A stretch of 64,000 nt of DNA from JACNKJ01 sp964344565 (GTDB lineage: Bacteria; Krumholzibacteriota; Krumholzibacteriia; JACNKJ01). Below, piece after piece: positions 1 to 9,608 of the stretch (positions are counted from its first letter, which is position 1; every line of letters begins with the position of its first letter). Where the stretch lies: the NCBI GenBank assembly GCA_964344565.1, contig CAYFNT010000009.1, positions 54,146-118,145 of the forward strand. Reading direction: 5' to 3'. A program made the position numbers and the translations under genes. The notes under the pieces were generated by a model. It was not told where the DNA came from and made no database searches. It worked only from the letters and a program-made list of their open reading frames with translations.

Positions 1-2
1 AG

Positions 3-89
3 ACCTCCTACACGCGATACATGAAGGCTTTCGCGAGCGCTCAAGAAGCGGGCGCGCAGCGAATTGCGGTTCTTCCACCGAAGGGCTAG
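3..89 (+). CDS. C-terminal fragment of an upstream gene (tentative)
   Basis: A reading frame open from the left edge ends at a TAG at 87-89 and would encode 28 residues, ending AVLPPKG. It looks like the tail of a protein whose body lies outside the window. A competing frame is also open through this short stretch and codon third positions do not separate the two clearly, so the assignment is weak. No function can be given. Confidence 0.3.
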   Translation, partial: TSYTRYMKAFASAQEAGAQRIAVLPPKG

Positions 90-116
90 GAGCCTCTGGA
101 GCCCGTTACCTCCCTA

Positions 117-125
117 TGGTATAAT
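117..125 (+). promoter_or_regulatory. Extended -10 promoter for the carboxypeptidase gene
   Basis: TGGTATAAT is a perfect extended -10 element (TG, one base, TATAAT). No good -35 hexamer lies 16-18 bp upstream, which fits an extended -10 promoter. The predicted start near 132 coincides with the 5' foot of a hairpin at 131-161, giving a leader of about 75 nt before the ATG at 208. Confidence 0.45.
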
Positions 126-130
126 TGAGG

Positions 131-161
131 AGCCGAGGACCTTTCGGGCGGGCCCTCGGCT
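131..161 (+). other. Hairpin at the predicted mRNA 5' end
   Basis: AGCCGAGG pairs with CCTCGGCT, with a mismatch and two further pairs inside. There is no T run, so it is not a typical intrinsic terminator. It may cap the 5' end of the transcript from the promoter at 117-125, or be a weak terminator for an upstream gene. Confidence 0.35.
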
Positions 162-207
162 TCTCGGGTGCCCGCGTATCGACCTCACAAACATATGGGA
201 CGGAATC

Positions 208-2760
208 ATGGGACGCGCTCTCGCACTGCTTTGCACGGGTCTAATCCTCGTGGCCACCTCGGCTTTCGCAACCGATATCCCCCTGGATCGCAAGGGTCTG
301 CCGATGTGGGAGGAGGCCGTCTTCGAAGGATTTCCCGTGCGCATCCTCGTGGATGCGCCCAGCGAGATCGACGCCATCCTGGCCGAGGTGCCCATCGCCT
401 CTTTCAGCCGCGAACAGCTGCGACCCGAGCAGGTCGATCCCTTCACCACGCGTTGGTATTTCGAGCCGCGAGTCACAGAGGCCGAGGCGGCCGCCCTGCG
501 CGAAATGGGCGTCGACTTCGAACTCATTCCGGACCGCGAACGGGAAGTCCGCCGCGAGATCGAGCGCATCTGGGCCGAGCAGGCCGCCCTCGGGGATGAA
601 ATCCTCCGCCGGGGTGACCGCGGCGTCTATCATACCTACACCCAGCTCGGCGAGATCCTCGCCGACGCCGAGACGGATCATCCCGCGATCTGCGAAATGG
701 GAAACATCGGGACATCCGTGCAGGGTCGGAACCTCTGGACCCTGGTGATCAGCGACAACATCGGCGTCGAGGAAGCCGAGCCCGAGGTGCGCATCTCGGC
801 GAACATGCACGGCAACGAGAAGATCTCCATGGAGATGTCGATCTATCTCATCGAATACCTCACCGACAACTATGGCCAGGCGGGTTACGAAGACGTGACC
901 TACCTCGTGGACAACTACGAGATCCACTTCCTGCCCCTGCACAATCCCGACGGCCATGTGGCGGGCAACCGTCAGAACGCCAACGGCATTGATCTGAACC
1001 GCAACTTTCCCGTGCCCGACGGCAGCATCGGCGACGACGGCACATGGACCGAGGAACCCGAGACCGTCAGCTACAAGAACTGGTGCTTCGGTCAGAACTT
1101 CGTCATCGCCCAGGACGGCCACAGCGGCGCCCTCGTCGTGAACTATCCCTGGGACTACACCTACGATCTGACTCCCGACGACGCGGCCTTCATCCTGCAT
1201 TCCGAGGAATACAGCTGGTACAACCAGCCCATGTGGAACGGCAGCTTCTATCACGGCATCACCCGTGGCGCCGAGTGGTACGTGACCGAGGGCAGCATCC
1301 AGGACTGGGCCTATCACGAGACCGGTTCCATGCATGTGATCGTCGAGTTCAGCGACAGCTACGCGCCGCCCGCCAGCCAGCTCGACGCTTACTGGGACGA
1401 CAATCGCGAGAGCTTCATGCACTGGATTGCGGCGGCGCGCTACGGCGTGAACGGCATCGTGACCGCCTCGGACACCGGCTATCCCCTCAACGCCACGGTC
1501 ACGGTCATCGGCAATGACAAGGTCGTGCATACCGATCCGGATCACGGCGACTACTACAAGCTGCTTCCCGACGGGAGCTTCGACATCAGCTTCTCGGCGG
1601 CGGGATACATCACCCATACCGAGTACGGTGTCAGCACCAACTGGGGCACGCCCACGGTGCTGGACATCCAGCTCGATCCCGAGGCAAGCGGGACGGTGTC
1701 CGGTCACGTCCATGAGGTGGGCGGTTCGATTCCCCTGGACGCCATGCTCGAGATCCGCAGCTATCCGGCCGACGTCTACGTGACCACGGTCTACAGCGAC
1801 TCCGGCGCGGACGGTTACTACGAAGTCGACCTGGTCTACGGCGACTACACCTTCTACGTGAGCGCTCCGGACCACCTGCCCATGGATCGTCAGGTCAGCG
1901 TCGATTCGCCCAGCAGGACCGAGAACTTCCTTCTGCCCTTCTCCGAGACCCTGGCTCTCTTCGAAGACGATTTCGAGAGCGGCGACGGCCAGTGGACCGG
2001 CGAGTGGGCCCTGACGACCAATCTCTACCACAGCGCCACCCATTCCATGACCGACAGCCCCGACGGCGACAGCGGGCACTACCAGGACAAGGAATGCCGT
2101 ATGGGCAGCTCCGTGAACCTGGCCGAGGTCATCGATCCCGTGCTCAGCTTCTGGGCCCGCTGGGACATCGAGGAGGACTGGGACTGCACCCAGCTGCAGC
2201 TCTCCACCAACGGCGGCGGCAGCTGGACGGCCCTGGCCACGGTTCACACAGTCAACGGCAGCGGCCAGGGCGCCCAGCCCGACGGTGAGCCCGTCTATCA
2301 CGGGCAGCAGAACACCTGGGTCCACGAGATCGTGGATCTTGCGGAATGGGCCGACGAGACCAACGTGCTGCTGCGCTTCGTCTACATGTCCGACAGTTCC
2401 ATCGACGAGGACGGCTACTACTTCGACGATTTCAAGATCGAGGGACAGGTGGTTGCCACGGGCGCGCCCGAGGACCTTCCCATGGTGACACGTCTGGAAG
2501 GTGCCTGGCCCAATCCCTTCAATCCGAGCACGAAGATACGATTCAGCACCGCGTCGGCCGGCGCTGTGCGGCTGGACATCTTCGACATCCAGGGCCGCCG
2601 GGTGGCCCGGCTCGCCGACGAAGTGATGAGCGCGGGCGAGCATGAACGTGTCTGGGACGGAAGAAATAGTCGTGGCCTCGAACTCGCGAGTGGCGTCTAC
2701 CTGGCGCAGCTCCAGTTCGACGGTCAGCGATTCCAGAAGAAGCTGACTCTCATCAAGTAG
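208..2760 (+). CDS. Secreted M14-family zinc carboxypeptidase with C-terminal sorting domain
   Basis: This 850-residue protein is an exported metallocarboxypeptidase. The start at 208 is preferred over the longer frame from 64 because it opens directly into a signal peptide (MGRALALLCTG, ending SAFA). The M14 domain spans about residues 144-412: HGNE supplies the first zinc His and Glu, a later GHSG supplies the third zinc ligand, and VEFSD holds the likely catalytic Glu. Two carboxypeptidase-regulatory-like beta sandwiches follow (about 413-577), then a jelly-roll-like domain (585-750) and a FlgD-like sorting domain (762-850) with WPNPFNP and SGVYL. It is followed after 6 bp by a secreted subtilisin, so the genes probably form a peptidase operon. 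Family assignment is confident. The secretion route by a type IX-like system is inferred from the tail domain. Confidence 0.9.
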   Translation: MGRALALLCTGLILVATSAFATDIPLDRKGLPMWEEAVFEGFPVRILVDAPSEIDAILAEVPIASFSREQLRPEQVDPFTTRWYFEPRVTEAEAAALREMGVDFELIPDREREVRREIERIWAEQAALGDEILRRGDRGVYHTYTQLGEILADAETDHPAICEMGNIGTSVQGRNLWTLVISDNIGVEEAEPEVRISANMHGNEKISMEMSIYLIEYLTDNYGQAGYEDVTYLVDNYEIHFLPLHNPDGHVAGNRQNANGIDLNRNFPVPDGSIGDDGTWTEEPETVSYKNWCFGQNFVIAQDGHSGALVVNYPWDYTYDLTPDDAAFILHSEEYSWYNQPMWNGSFYHGITRGAEWYVTEGSIQDWAYHETGSMHVIVEFSDSYAPPASQLDAYWDDNRESFMHWIAAARYGVNGIVTASDTGYPLNATVTVIGNDKVVHTDPDHGDYYKLLPDGSFDISFSAAGYITHTEYGVSTNWGTPTVLDIQLDPEASGTVSGHVHEVGGSIPLDAMLEIRSYPADVYVTTVYSDSGADGYYEVDLVYGDYTFYVSAPDHLPMDRQVSVDSPSRTENFLLPFSETLALFEDDFESGDGQWTGEWALTTNLYHSATHSMTDSPDGDSGHYQDKECRMGSSVNLAEVIDPVLSFWARWDIEEDWDCTQLQLSTNGGGSWTALATVHTVNGSGQGAQPDGEPVYHGQQNTWVHEIVDLAEWADETNVLLRFVYMSDSSIDEDGYYFDDFKIEGQVVATGAPEDLPMVTRLEGAWPNPFNPSTKIRFSTASAGAVRLDIFDIQGRRVARLADEVMSAGEHERVWDGRNSRGLELASGVYLAQLQFDGQRFQKKLTLIK

Positions 2761-2766
2761 GTCGAT

Positions 2767-4458
2767 ATGAAGCGATGCATCGCGATCATGCTGGGCCTGG
2801 CGCTGTTCCCCCTCGCGGTGAACGCGCTGGACGTGGATCCCCGGCTGAGAGACCGGCTGGAGGCCGGTGAGACCCGCAATGCCTGGATCTTCCTGGAAGA
2901 CAGGGAGGCCGGCATTCCCTTGGAGCGCGCCCTGGATCACATCAGCGAGCGGGCCCTGGCCCGGCGAGCGAAGGTGTTGCCTCCCGAACGCCTGCTCAGC
3001 GAGCGGGATCTGCCCGTCTCGGCCGCGCATCAGAACTGGATGCTCCAGCGGGGCATCGAGATCAGGGCCGAGAGCCGTTGGCTCAATGCCGTGAGCGCGC
3101 GTCTTGACGCCGCGGATCTGGCTCTGCTCGAAGAGGCCGACTTCGTGCGCCGCGTCCAGCCGGTGGCCGGCGCGGCTTCACGACTGCAATCGAGCTTGAC
3201 GCCTCTTCCGCCGGTGGATAGGCCTCGCGGCGAACTCGAGGATCCCATCGACTACGGCGGAACCGAGGCGGAGATCGAGCAGATCAACGTGCACCTGGTG
3301 CACCAGACCGGCAACCACGGCGAAGGCGTGGTGGTGGGCATGCTCGACACCGGGTTCAACACCAACCACGAAGCGCTGGAAAGCGTGGACGTGATCGGCG
3401 TCTGGGACTTCATCAACGACGACGGCGTGGTGGAGAACGAAGCCGGCGATCACGAGAACCAGGAGAACCACGGCACCATCACCCTGTCCACCCTGGCGGG
3501 ATACCTGCCCGGCGTGCACGTGGGCGCCGCTTTCGGCGCGTCCTACTACCTGGCCAAGACCGAGGACGTCACTCAGGAAGTTCCCGCCGAGGAGGATTTC
3601 TGGGTCGAGGGCATCGAGTGGCTCGAATCCGTGGGCTGCGACGTGGTGAGTTCGAGCTTGGGCTACGATGACTGGTACGTCTTCGAGGATTTCGACGGCA
3701 ACACCTGCGTGACCACCATCGCCGGAGACTACGCGGTGGAACTGGGCATGTCCGTCGTGAACAGCGCGGGCAACAACCGCTGGAGCACGGGCACCCTGAA
3801 CGCGCCGGCCGACGGTGACAGCGTCATCGCGGTGGGGGCGGTGAACGTCTTCGGCGAAATCGCCTCCTTCAGCTCTCCGGGGCCCACCGCCGACGGCCGC
3901 ATCAAGCCGGACATCTGCGCCAACGGCGTGGCGAATCACGTGGTTCTGCCGGGCACCTACGACGAGTACACCGACGCCTCGGGCACCTCGCTGTCCTGTC
4001 CCCTGGCCGCGGGAGTCTCGGCGCTCATGCTCAGCGCCTATCCCTCGCTGACGCCCTGGGAACTGCGCGAAGCGCTGCGGGAGACGGCCAGCTACGCCGA
4101 CAATCCCGACAACGACTACGGGTGGGGCATTCTCGATGCCTGGGCCGCGCTGGGCCATGTGCTGGCCACCGATGTCGACGCGCCGCCCGCGGCCCGCGAC
4201 CGACTCTGGGCCTGGCCCAACCCCTTCAATCCCGAGACGCGAATCGGTTTCAGGTTGGAGAAAACCGCCGACGTCAATCTCGCCGTCTACGATCTGCAGG
4301 GACGTCTCGTGGATGAACTCGCGGCCGGCGTCTTCGAGGCCGGCGATCATGCGATCAGCTGGAGGCCGGATGGGGATCCGGTCGCCAGCGGCGTCTATCT
4401 GGTTCGACTGAAGACCGAGCGAGGGACCGCCCTGCGAAAGCTGGTCTTGCTCAAGTGA
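2767..4458 (+). CDS. Secreted subtilisin-like serine protease (S8) with sorting domain
   Basis: This 563-residue preproprotein begins with a signal peptide (MKRCIAIMLGLALF, ending VNA). A prodomain of about 130 residues with the segment RAKVLPPERLL follows, then an S8 catalytic domain. The triad is visible as Asp194 in GMLDTG, His235 in ENHGT and Ser408 in SGTSLS. The last 85 residues form the FlgD-like sorting domain (WPNPFNP, SGVYLVRL). It overlaps the next S8 gene's maximal frame by 4 bp, and the two proteins share prodomain phrases and triad positions, so they are tandem paralogs. The expected role is extracellular or cell-surface protein digestion. Confidence 0.92.
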   Translation: MKRCIAIMLGLALFPLAVNALDVDPRLRDRLEAGETRNAWIFLEDREAGIPLERALDHISERALARRAKVLPPERLLSERDLPVSAAHQNWMLQRGIEIRAESRWLNAVSARLDAADLALLEEADFVRRVQPVAGAASRLQSSLTPLPPVDRPRGELEDPIDYGGTEAEIEQINVHLVHQTGNHGEGVVVGMLDTGFNTNHEALESVDVIGVWDFINDDGVVENEAGDHENQENHGTITLSTLAGYLPGVHVGAAFGASYYLAKTEDVTQEVPAEEDFWVEGIEWLESVGCDVVSSSLGYDDWYVFEDFDGNTCVTTIAGDYAVELGMSVVNSAGNNRWSTGTLNAPADGDSVIAVGAVNVFGEIASFSSPGPTADGRIKPDICANGVANHVVLPGTYDEYTDASGTSLSCPLAAGVSALMLSAYPSLTPWELREALRETASYADNPDNDYGWGILDAWAALGHVLATDVDAPPAARDRLWAWPNPFNPETRIGFRLEKTADVNLAVYDLQGRLVDELAAGVFEAGDHAISWRPDGDPVASGVYLVRLKTERGTALRKLVLLK

Positions 4459-4493
4459 GGTTCCACGGCTCTGGGGGGGCATGGAAGGAAGGC

Positions 4494-7400
4494 ATGAAAG
4501 GCGCATTCTGGGTGCTGGCTTGGGCCCTTCTTTCGCTTTCGTCGAGTGGCGAAACGAGGGCCGCGGAAATCTCCGCCGAACTCGCCCTGCGGGTGTCGGA
4601 GGAGGGATCCGTCCCCCTGTGGGTGAACTTCGCCGACAAGGCTGAGTCCGACCCGCCGTCGAGCCTTCCCGAACATCTGAGCGCCCGCGCCCTCGATCGC
4701 CGCGCCAAGGTGCGCTCCGCGGACGCTCTCACAGACTGGCGCGACCTTCCCCTGCGGCGGGAGTACCTGTCCTTCTTCGAATCCCGGGGCTGGAAGCTCC
4801 GCGCGCGGAGCCGCTGGCTCAACGCGGTGTCCCTGGACGCCGACCCGTCCATGCTCGCCATTCTCGCCGAGCAGCCCTTCGTGAAATCCCTGACTCCCGT
4901 GGCCGGATCGCTTCGCTCCGAGAGCCTGCCCACGGCGCCCGCCCTTCCCTCGGGCGCCGCCCGCGACACCATGATCGACTACGGACTCAGCGAGTCGGAG
5001 CTCGCACAGATCGCCGTGCCCAGCGCCCATGCCGCGGGATACAAGGGCCAGGGCGTGATCATCGGCATGCTGGATACGGGCTGCAGCACCATGCATGAGG
5101 CTCTGCAGGGCGTCGACATCCTCGGCACCTGGGATTTCATACAGGATGACGAGATCATCGCCGATCAGCCCGGCGACGTGCCCGAACAGGATCACCACGG
5201 AAGCCGCACCTTCTCCACCCTCGCCGCGAATCTTCCCGGCTCTCTCGTGGGCGTCGCATTCGAGGCGTCCTACTACCTGGCCAAGACCGAGCAGGAAGCC
5301 AGCGAGGAGCCCGTGGAAGAGGACTACTGGGTGGCCGGGCTCGAATGGCTCGAGGCCATGGGCTGCGACATCGTCAACAGCAGCGTGGGATACAAGGACT
5401 GGTACACCTACGAGGATCTCGACGGCGACACGGCGGTCAGCACCGTGGCCGCAGACCACGCCGCATCCCTGGGCCTTCTGGTCGTGGCGGCCGTGGGGAA
5501 CGAGCGCTACGACTTCGGCCACATGATCGCCCCCTCCGACGGGGACAGCGTGCTGGCGGTGGGCGCGGTGACTCCCGACGGCGGCTACTCCTGGTTCAGT
5601 TCCCCAGGACCCACCTACGACGGGCGCATCAAGCCCGACGTCATGGCCCGCGGCGAAGAGAACTACACCATCGATCCGGCCAGTTGGTCGGGTTACCTGG
5701 AGGTCTCGGGCACATCCTACTGCACGGCCCTCACCTCAGGCGTGGCCGCTCTGGTCCTCTGCGCCAATCCTGGGATCGGTCCCATGGAGATCGTCGAAGC
5801 CCTGCGCATGACCGGCGATCATGCCACCGTGCCCGACAACGACTATGGCTGGGGCATCGTGAATGCCCTGGACGCCATCGAGTACTTCAAGCCGAGTATC
5901 GACCATGATCCTCTGCCAGACAGCGAGGACAGCGACTACGGCTATCCGGTCACGGCCGAGATCACGACGATTCAGGGAGCCATCACCGAGGCGGAAGTTC
6001 TCTACCGGATCAACGGCGGAGGCTGGTCCGGGCTGATCCTGGATCCTCTGGGCGAGGATCTCTACGGAGCGACCCTTCCCGCCCAGGCCTGGGGAAGCAC
6101 GGTGGACTACTATCTTCGCGCCGCGAACGAAGGCGGGCACGAAGCGAGACATCCGGCCGGAGCGCCGGAGGTCCATCACAGTTTCAATGTGGACGAGGAT
6201 CTCCTTCCGCCGGCCATCGACCACGTTCCCCTGGGCGATCAGGCCATGCCCCTCTGGCCCGCCACGGTGAAGGCCGAGGTGATCGACAACCTGGGCTTGG
6301 CCTCCGTCCTCTGCGAAAGCTGGCTCAACGGAGACCGCCAGGACGACTTCGAATTGGCGGACATGGGCGGAGACGACTTCGAAGGTCAATTCCCCTACAC
6401 GGTGGCCGAAGGTGACAGTGTCCGCTACCGCATCGTCGCCACGGACGCCGCCCAGGCCGGCAACCAGTCGACCCATCCCACCTACGGCGAGCATGTCTTC
6501 GGCATTCGTGGCGGCGGGGGATTGGTGCTGTTGCTCGTCGACGGCGAAAGCTTCCGGGACTGCGGCGGCAAACCCGGACCCGACAAGCAGTGGATGCCCG
6601 CGCCGCCCGACTGCGGGCGCAGCGACTCCGCCGACTGGATCATGGAAGCCCTCAACGACGCCGGATATCTGGTCCAGCGGGAGAACCTGGGCGGTATCGA
6701 TCCCGGGCTATGGACATCCTACGACCTGCTCGTGATCTGCAGCTCGGAGCGAACCGATCCCCTGAACGTGGAAGGGGTGCCCGAGGCCCTGGAAAGTTAC
6801 GGCGCCGCAGGCGGACGGCTGCTCTGCGAGGGCGGCGAACTCGCCTACAAGTTCAGGGAAGACTCCTCCTTCCTCAACGACGTGCTCCACGTTTCGGGTT
6901 GGTTGGCCGACTACGGCGGCGATCTCGAATTGCGCGCCCCCGAGCACCCGGTGGCGAACTATCCCTTCGATCTGCCGATGGAACTGCCTTTCAGCTACGA
7001 GTACTACACCGACCAGGACGTCGTGGCCCCCGCATCCGATGCGGTTCTGGTCTACGGCACCGAGGCGCATCCCTGGTCAGGGGGCATCGTGGTGCACGAC
7101 ATGGATCCGGATCCCCTCGGCGGACAGTCCGTCTTCCTGCCCTTCAACCTGGGGCGCCTGCCCGAGCAGGAAGCCAAGCAGCTCGTGCGCAACTCGGCGG
7201 CCTGGCTGCTCGCCGGCTTCACCAGCGGCAGCGGCGTGGTGTCGGGACAGATCGTTCTGCCGGATGCGGGAGACTACTCCGACGTCACGGTCACCCTCAC
7301 GGGTCAGGATCCCTGGATCACCGGTCCCGACGGGCAGTTCCTCTTCGAGAACGTCTGGGAGGGCAACGTGCTCCTGAGGGCCGAGAAGGACGGCTACGCC

Positions 7401-8159
7401 AGGGTCGACAGCGTGCTCATGCTCGGCGAGGGCCAGGTCATCGAGAACCTGCTCATCGAATTGCAGCCGGTATTGATCCTGGACTACCTGTCCCAGCCCG
7501 AGCTTCCGATTCCCGACAACTTCCCGCCCGGGGTCTACGACACCATCTGGATCCAGGAACCGGGCAGCCTGCTCGACCTTACCGTGGACATCGACATCAG
7601 CCACAGCTACGTGGGCGATCTGGTGGTCAAGCTGATCAGTCCTTCGGGAACCCATGTGACCCTGCACAATCGGAGCGGAGGTCCCTCGGACGATATCGTG
7701 GGCACCTACCCGATCACGCTCATCCCCGCCGAGAGCCTCGACATTCTCCAGGGCGAGTCCGTGAGCGGACCCTGGCGCATGCGCGTGGCCGACTACGCCT
7801 ACGACGACGTGGGGGTGCTGCACAGCTGGGGCCTGCACATCGCCATGCCGGTGCTGAGCACATCCGCCGAGCTTCCTCCCGCGGTCTTCGAACTGAGCGG
7901 CAACTGGCCCAATCCCTTCAATCCCAGTACGAGCCTGGCCTTCAGCCTTTCCGATCCGGCCCGGACTCGGCTGGATATCTTCGATATCCGGGGCCGTCGA
8001 CTCGCGACCCTTCTGGACGAAAGCCTTGCCGCCGGAACTTATTCGGTGGTATGGCATGGGACGGACCAGAAAGGCCGGGCCCTGTCCAGCGGCGTCTATT
8101 TCGCGCGCCTGAGATCGGGCGAGCGGGAAGCCGTCCACAAGATGCTTCTGCTCAAGTAG
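4494..8159 (+). CDS. Large multidomain secreted subtilisin-like protease with P domain and sorting domain
   Basis: This gene encodes 1221 residues. The start at 4494 is chosen because it follows a GGAAGGA ribosome-binding site and opens into a signal peptide (MKGAFWVLAWALL). A start at 4455 would add 13 uncharged or basic residues before it. The catalytic residues are Asp194 (MLDTG), His235 (DHHGS) and Ser408 (SGTSYC), at the same residue numbers as in the upstream paralog. After the protease come a beta-sandwich region (about 465-665), an alpha/beta segment resembling a glutamine-amidotransferase-like fold (about 677-900), a carboxypeptidase-regulatory-like domain (910-985), a proprotein-convertase P domain (about 993-1115, with SYVGDLVVKL and SGPWRMRVAD) and the sorting domain. 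The order resembles other large surface proteases. The alpha/beta segment is the least certain part. Confidence 0.9.
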   Translation: MKGAFWVLAWALLSLSSSGETRAAEISAELALRVSEEGSVPLWVNFADKAESDPPSSLPEHLSARALDRRAKVRSADALTDWRDLPLRREYLSFFESRGWKLRARSRWLNAVSLDADPSMLAILAEQPFVKSLTPVAGSLRSESLPTAPALPSGAARDTMIDYGLSESELAQIAVPSAHAAGYKGQGVIIGMLDTGCSTMHEALQGVDILGTWDFIQDDEIIADQPGDVPEQDHHGSRTFSTLAANLPGSLVGVAFEASYYLAKTEQEASEEPVEEDYWVAGLEWLEAMGCDIVNSSVGYKDWYTYEDLDGDTAVSTVAADHAASLGLLVVAAVGNERYDFGHMIAPSDGDSVLAVGAVTPDGGYSWFSSPGPTYDGRIKPDVMARGEENYTIDPASWSGYLEVSGTSYCTALTSGVAALVLCANPGIGPMEIVEALRMTGDHATVPDNDYGWGIVNALDAIEYFKPSIDHDPLPDSEDSDYGYPVTAEITTIQGAITEAEVLYRINGGGWSGLILDPLGEDLYGATLPAQAWGSTVDYYLRAANEGGHEARHPAGAPEVHHSFNVDEDLLPPAIDHVPLGDQAMPLWPATVKAEVIDNLGLASVLCESWLNGDRQDDFELADMGGDDFEGQFPYTVAEGDSVRYRIVATDAAQAGNQSTHPTYGEHVFGIRGGGGLVLLLVDGESFRDCGGKPGPDKQWMPAPPDCGRSDSADWIMEALNDAGYLVQRENLGGIDPGLWTSYDLLVICSSERTDPLNVEGVPEALESYGAAGGRLLCEGGELAYKFREDSSFLNDVLHVSGWLADYGGDLELRAPEHPVANYPFDLPMELPFSYEYYTDQDVVAPASDAVLVYGTEAHPWSGGIVVHDMDPDPLGGQSVFLPFNLGRLPEQEAKQLVRNSAAWLLAGFTSGSGVVSGQIVLPDAGDYSDVTVTLTGQDPWITGPDGQFLFENVWEGNVLLRAEKDGYARVDSVLMLGEGQVIENLLIELQPVLILDYLSQPELPIPDNFPPGVYDTIWIQEPGSLLDLTVDIDISHSYVGDLVVKLISPSGTHVTLHNRSGGPSDDIVGTYPITLIPAESLDILQGESVSGPWRMRVADYAYDDVGVLHSWGLHIAMPVLSTSAELPPAVFELSGNWPNPFNPSTSLAFSLSDPARTRLDIFDIRGRRLATLLDESLAAGTYSVVWHGTDQKGRALSSGVYFARLRSGEREAVHKMLLLK

Positions 8160-8177
8160 GGGACGCGGCCGGATTCC

Positions 8178-9608
8178 ATGGAGGCCGCGCCCTTGAGCGC
8201 CATCCTGCGCAATTTCCTTTCCCTCTTCTTTGGTCGCTACACGGCGCTGGCCATCGGCTTCGCCGTCACGGTGATCCTCGCGCGGGCTCTGGGCGTTACG
8301 AACTACGGAGAGTTCATCACCGCCCTGGGCGTCAGCGAGCTATTCGCGGCCATGCTGGATCTCGGCCTCACGCGCATCCTCATCAAGGAAGGCGCGGCCG
8401 ACCGCGATCGCGTGGGCGCGCACCTGGCGAACATCCTCGCCATCAAGAGCGCGCTGGCGGTGCTGGTGCTCGGCGCCATGCACTTCTACGCCCTCAGGTG
8501 GGGCTGGATGAGTCCGGCCTATCAGTTGGTGCTCCTGCTCAGCCTCTGCAAGATCGCCGATAGCTTCCAGATGATGTTCGATGGGGTGTTCCAGGTCTTC
8601 CAGCGCATGGAGTACTCGGCCTTGGTCCTGGTGGCGGGACGGGTTGGTCTGATACTCGCCGTCTTGGCCGGCTGGAGGGGCGATGCCGGCCTGCTCTACT
8701 ACGGCTGGCTCTACTTCGCCGTGAGCGGCATCACCGCCGCGGCGACCATCGCTCTGGCCTCGGGGCGTTTTGTCAGGCCCAAGCGCGGAGCGATCTCCCT
8801 GCGTCAGACCTTCGGACGCGAGGGGCTTTTCTTCGCCATTTCGAGCCTGCTTTACACGGCCGGTTCCCGCTTCGACATGCTCGCGGCCCGCGAGTTCCTG
8901 GCCGCCGACGAGCGCGGCATCTACGGCGCCGCGGCGAGGCTCATGATCGTGATGCAGGTGCTGCCGGCAACCCTCCAGACCGCGGTCCTGCCGGTGATCT
9001 TCGACCTGGGCCGCAACGCTCGCGACCGGCTCGGGGATTTCTTCGGCAGCTATCTCCACCGCTCTCTCATCCTCGCCACGGTGCCCCTGCTGACGGCGGT
9101 GCTCTTCGCGAAGCCTTTGGTGCGGCTGCTATTCGGCGAGGATTTCTTGGCAACGGCAGGCTGGCTGCCCTGGATGGCGGCCTTGCTACCCCTTCGCTTC
9201 CTCGTGCTGTCCGCGGGCAATGTCCTTACGGCGGTGGACCGTCAATGGGAGCGCACGCTCTGGGCCGTCGTCGGAGTGGGTACGACCATCACGCTGCTCT
9301 TCACCTTGATGCCTCGCCTGGGCATCGCCGGCGCCGTCATCGCCCTGCTCGCGGGCGAAACGCTAATGGCCGGTCTGAACCTCGCCGCGGTCTTGCGGCT
9401 CGGCTATCGTCCCGAGGGCATGCCCATCGCGCGCACTCTGAGCGCCTGGATCCTGGCGGCCTCGGTGCTGCTCGCGATTCGGCGTGTGTTCGACCCGGGT
9501 CTGTTTCTCGCTCTGGCCCTCGTCTTCGCGGCCAGCCTGGGCTCCCTGCTCGCCACTGGGGCCACACGACTGTCGGAGCTGCGAGGAATCCTTCGGCCCC
9601 GGGCATAA
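8178..9608 (+). CDS. Polysaccharide-biosynthesis flippase (MATE/Wzx-like)
   Basis: This 476-residue, highly hydrophobic protein has about 12-14 predicted membrane segments. It begins with the pattern typical of oligosaccharide flippases (RYTALAIGFAVTVILARALG followed by NYGEF), as in the MVF/Wzx superfamily that moves lipid-linked oligosaccharides across the inner membrane. It starts 18 bp after the large protease gene and is probably co-transcribed with it, although no glycosyltransferase is adjacent. The substrate is unknown. Surface glycan or glycosylation of exported proteins is possible but inferred only from family. Confidence 0.85.
   Translation: MEAAPLSAILRNFLSLFFGRYTALAIGFAVTVILARALGVTNYGEFITALGVSELFAAMLDLGLTRILIKEGAADRDRVGAHLANILAIKSALAVLVLGAMHFYALRWGWMSPAYQLVLLLSLCKIADSFQMMFDGVFQVFQRMEYSALVLVAGRVGLILAVLAGWRGDAGLLYYGWLYFAVSGITAAATIALASGRFVRPKRGAISLRQTFGREGLFFAISSLLYTAGSRFDMLAAREFLAADERGIYGAAARLMIVMQVLPATLQTAVLPVIFDLGRNARDRLGDFFGSYLHRSLILATVPLLTAVLFAKPLVRLLFGEDFLATAGWLPWMAALLPLRFLVLSAGNVLTAVDRQWERTLWAVVGVGTTITLLFTLMPRLGIAGAVIALLAGETLMAGLNLAAVLRLGYRPEGMPIARTLSAWILAASVLLAIRRVFDPGLFLALALVFAASLGSLLATGATRLSELRGILRPRA

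Noticed and set aside
241..3030. A 929-residue open frame on the minus strand opposite the carboxypeptidase gene
   Set aside because: It is antisense to a gene with intact M14 motifs, has no recognisable domain, and its Val/Gly/His-rich composition is the usual artefact of GC-rich antisense frames. The same applies to long antisense frames such as 3178-4506 (-), 38946-40799 (-), 43022-44236 (-), 57505-59025 (+) and 60083-61321 (+).
6590..8563. A 657-residue plus-strand frame overlapping the large subtilisin and flippase genes
   Set aside because: It is an Arg/Pro-rich shifted frame of two well-supported genes, with no domain signal.
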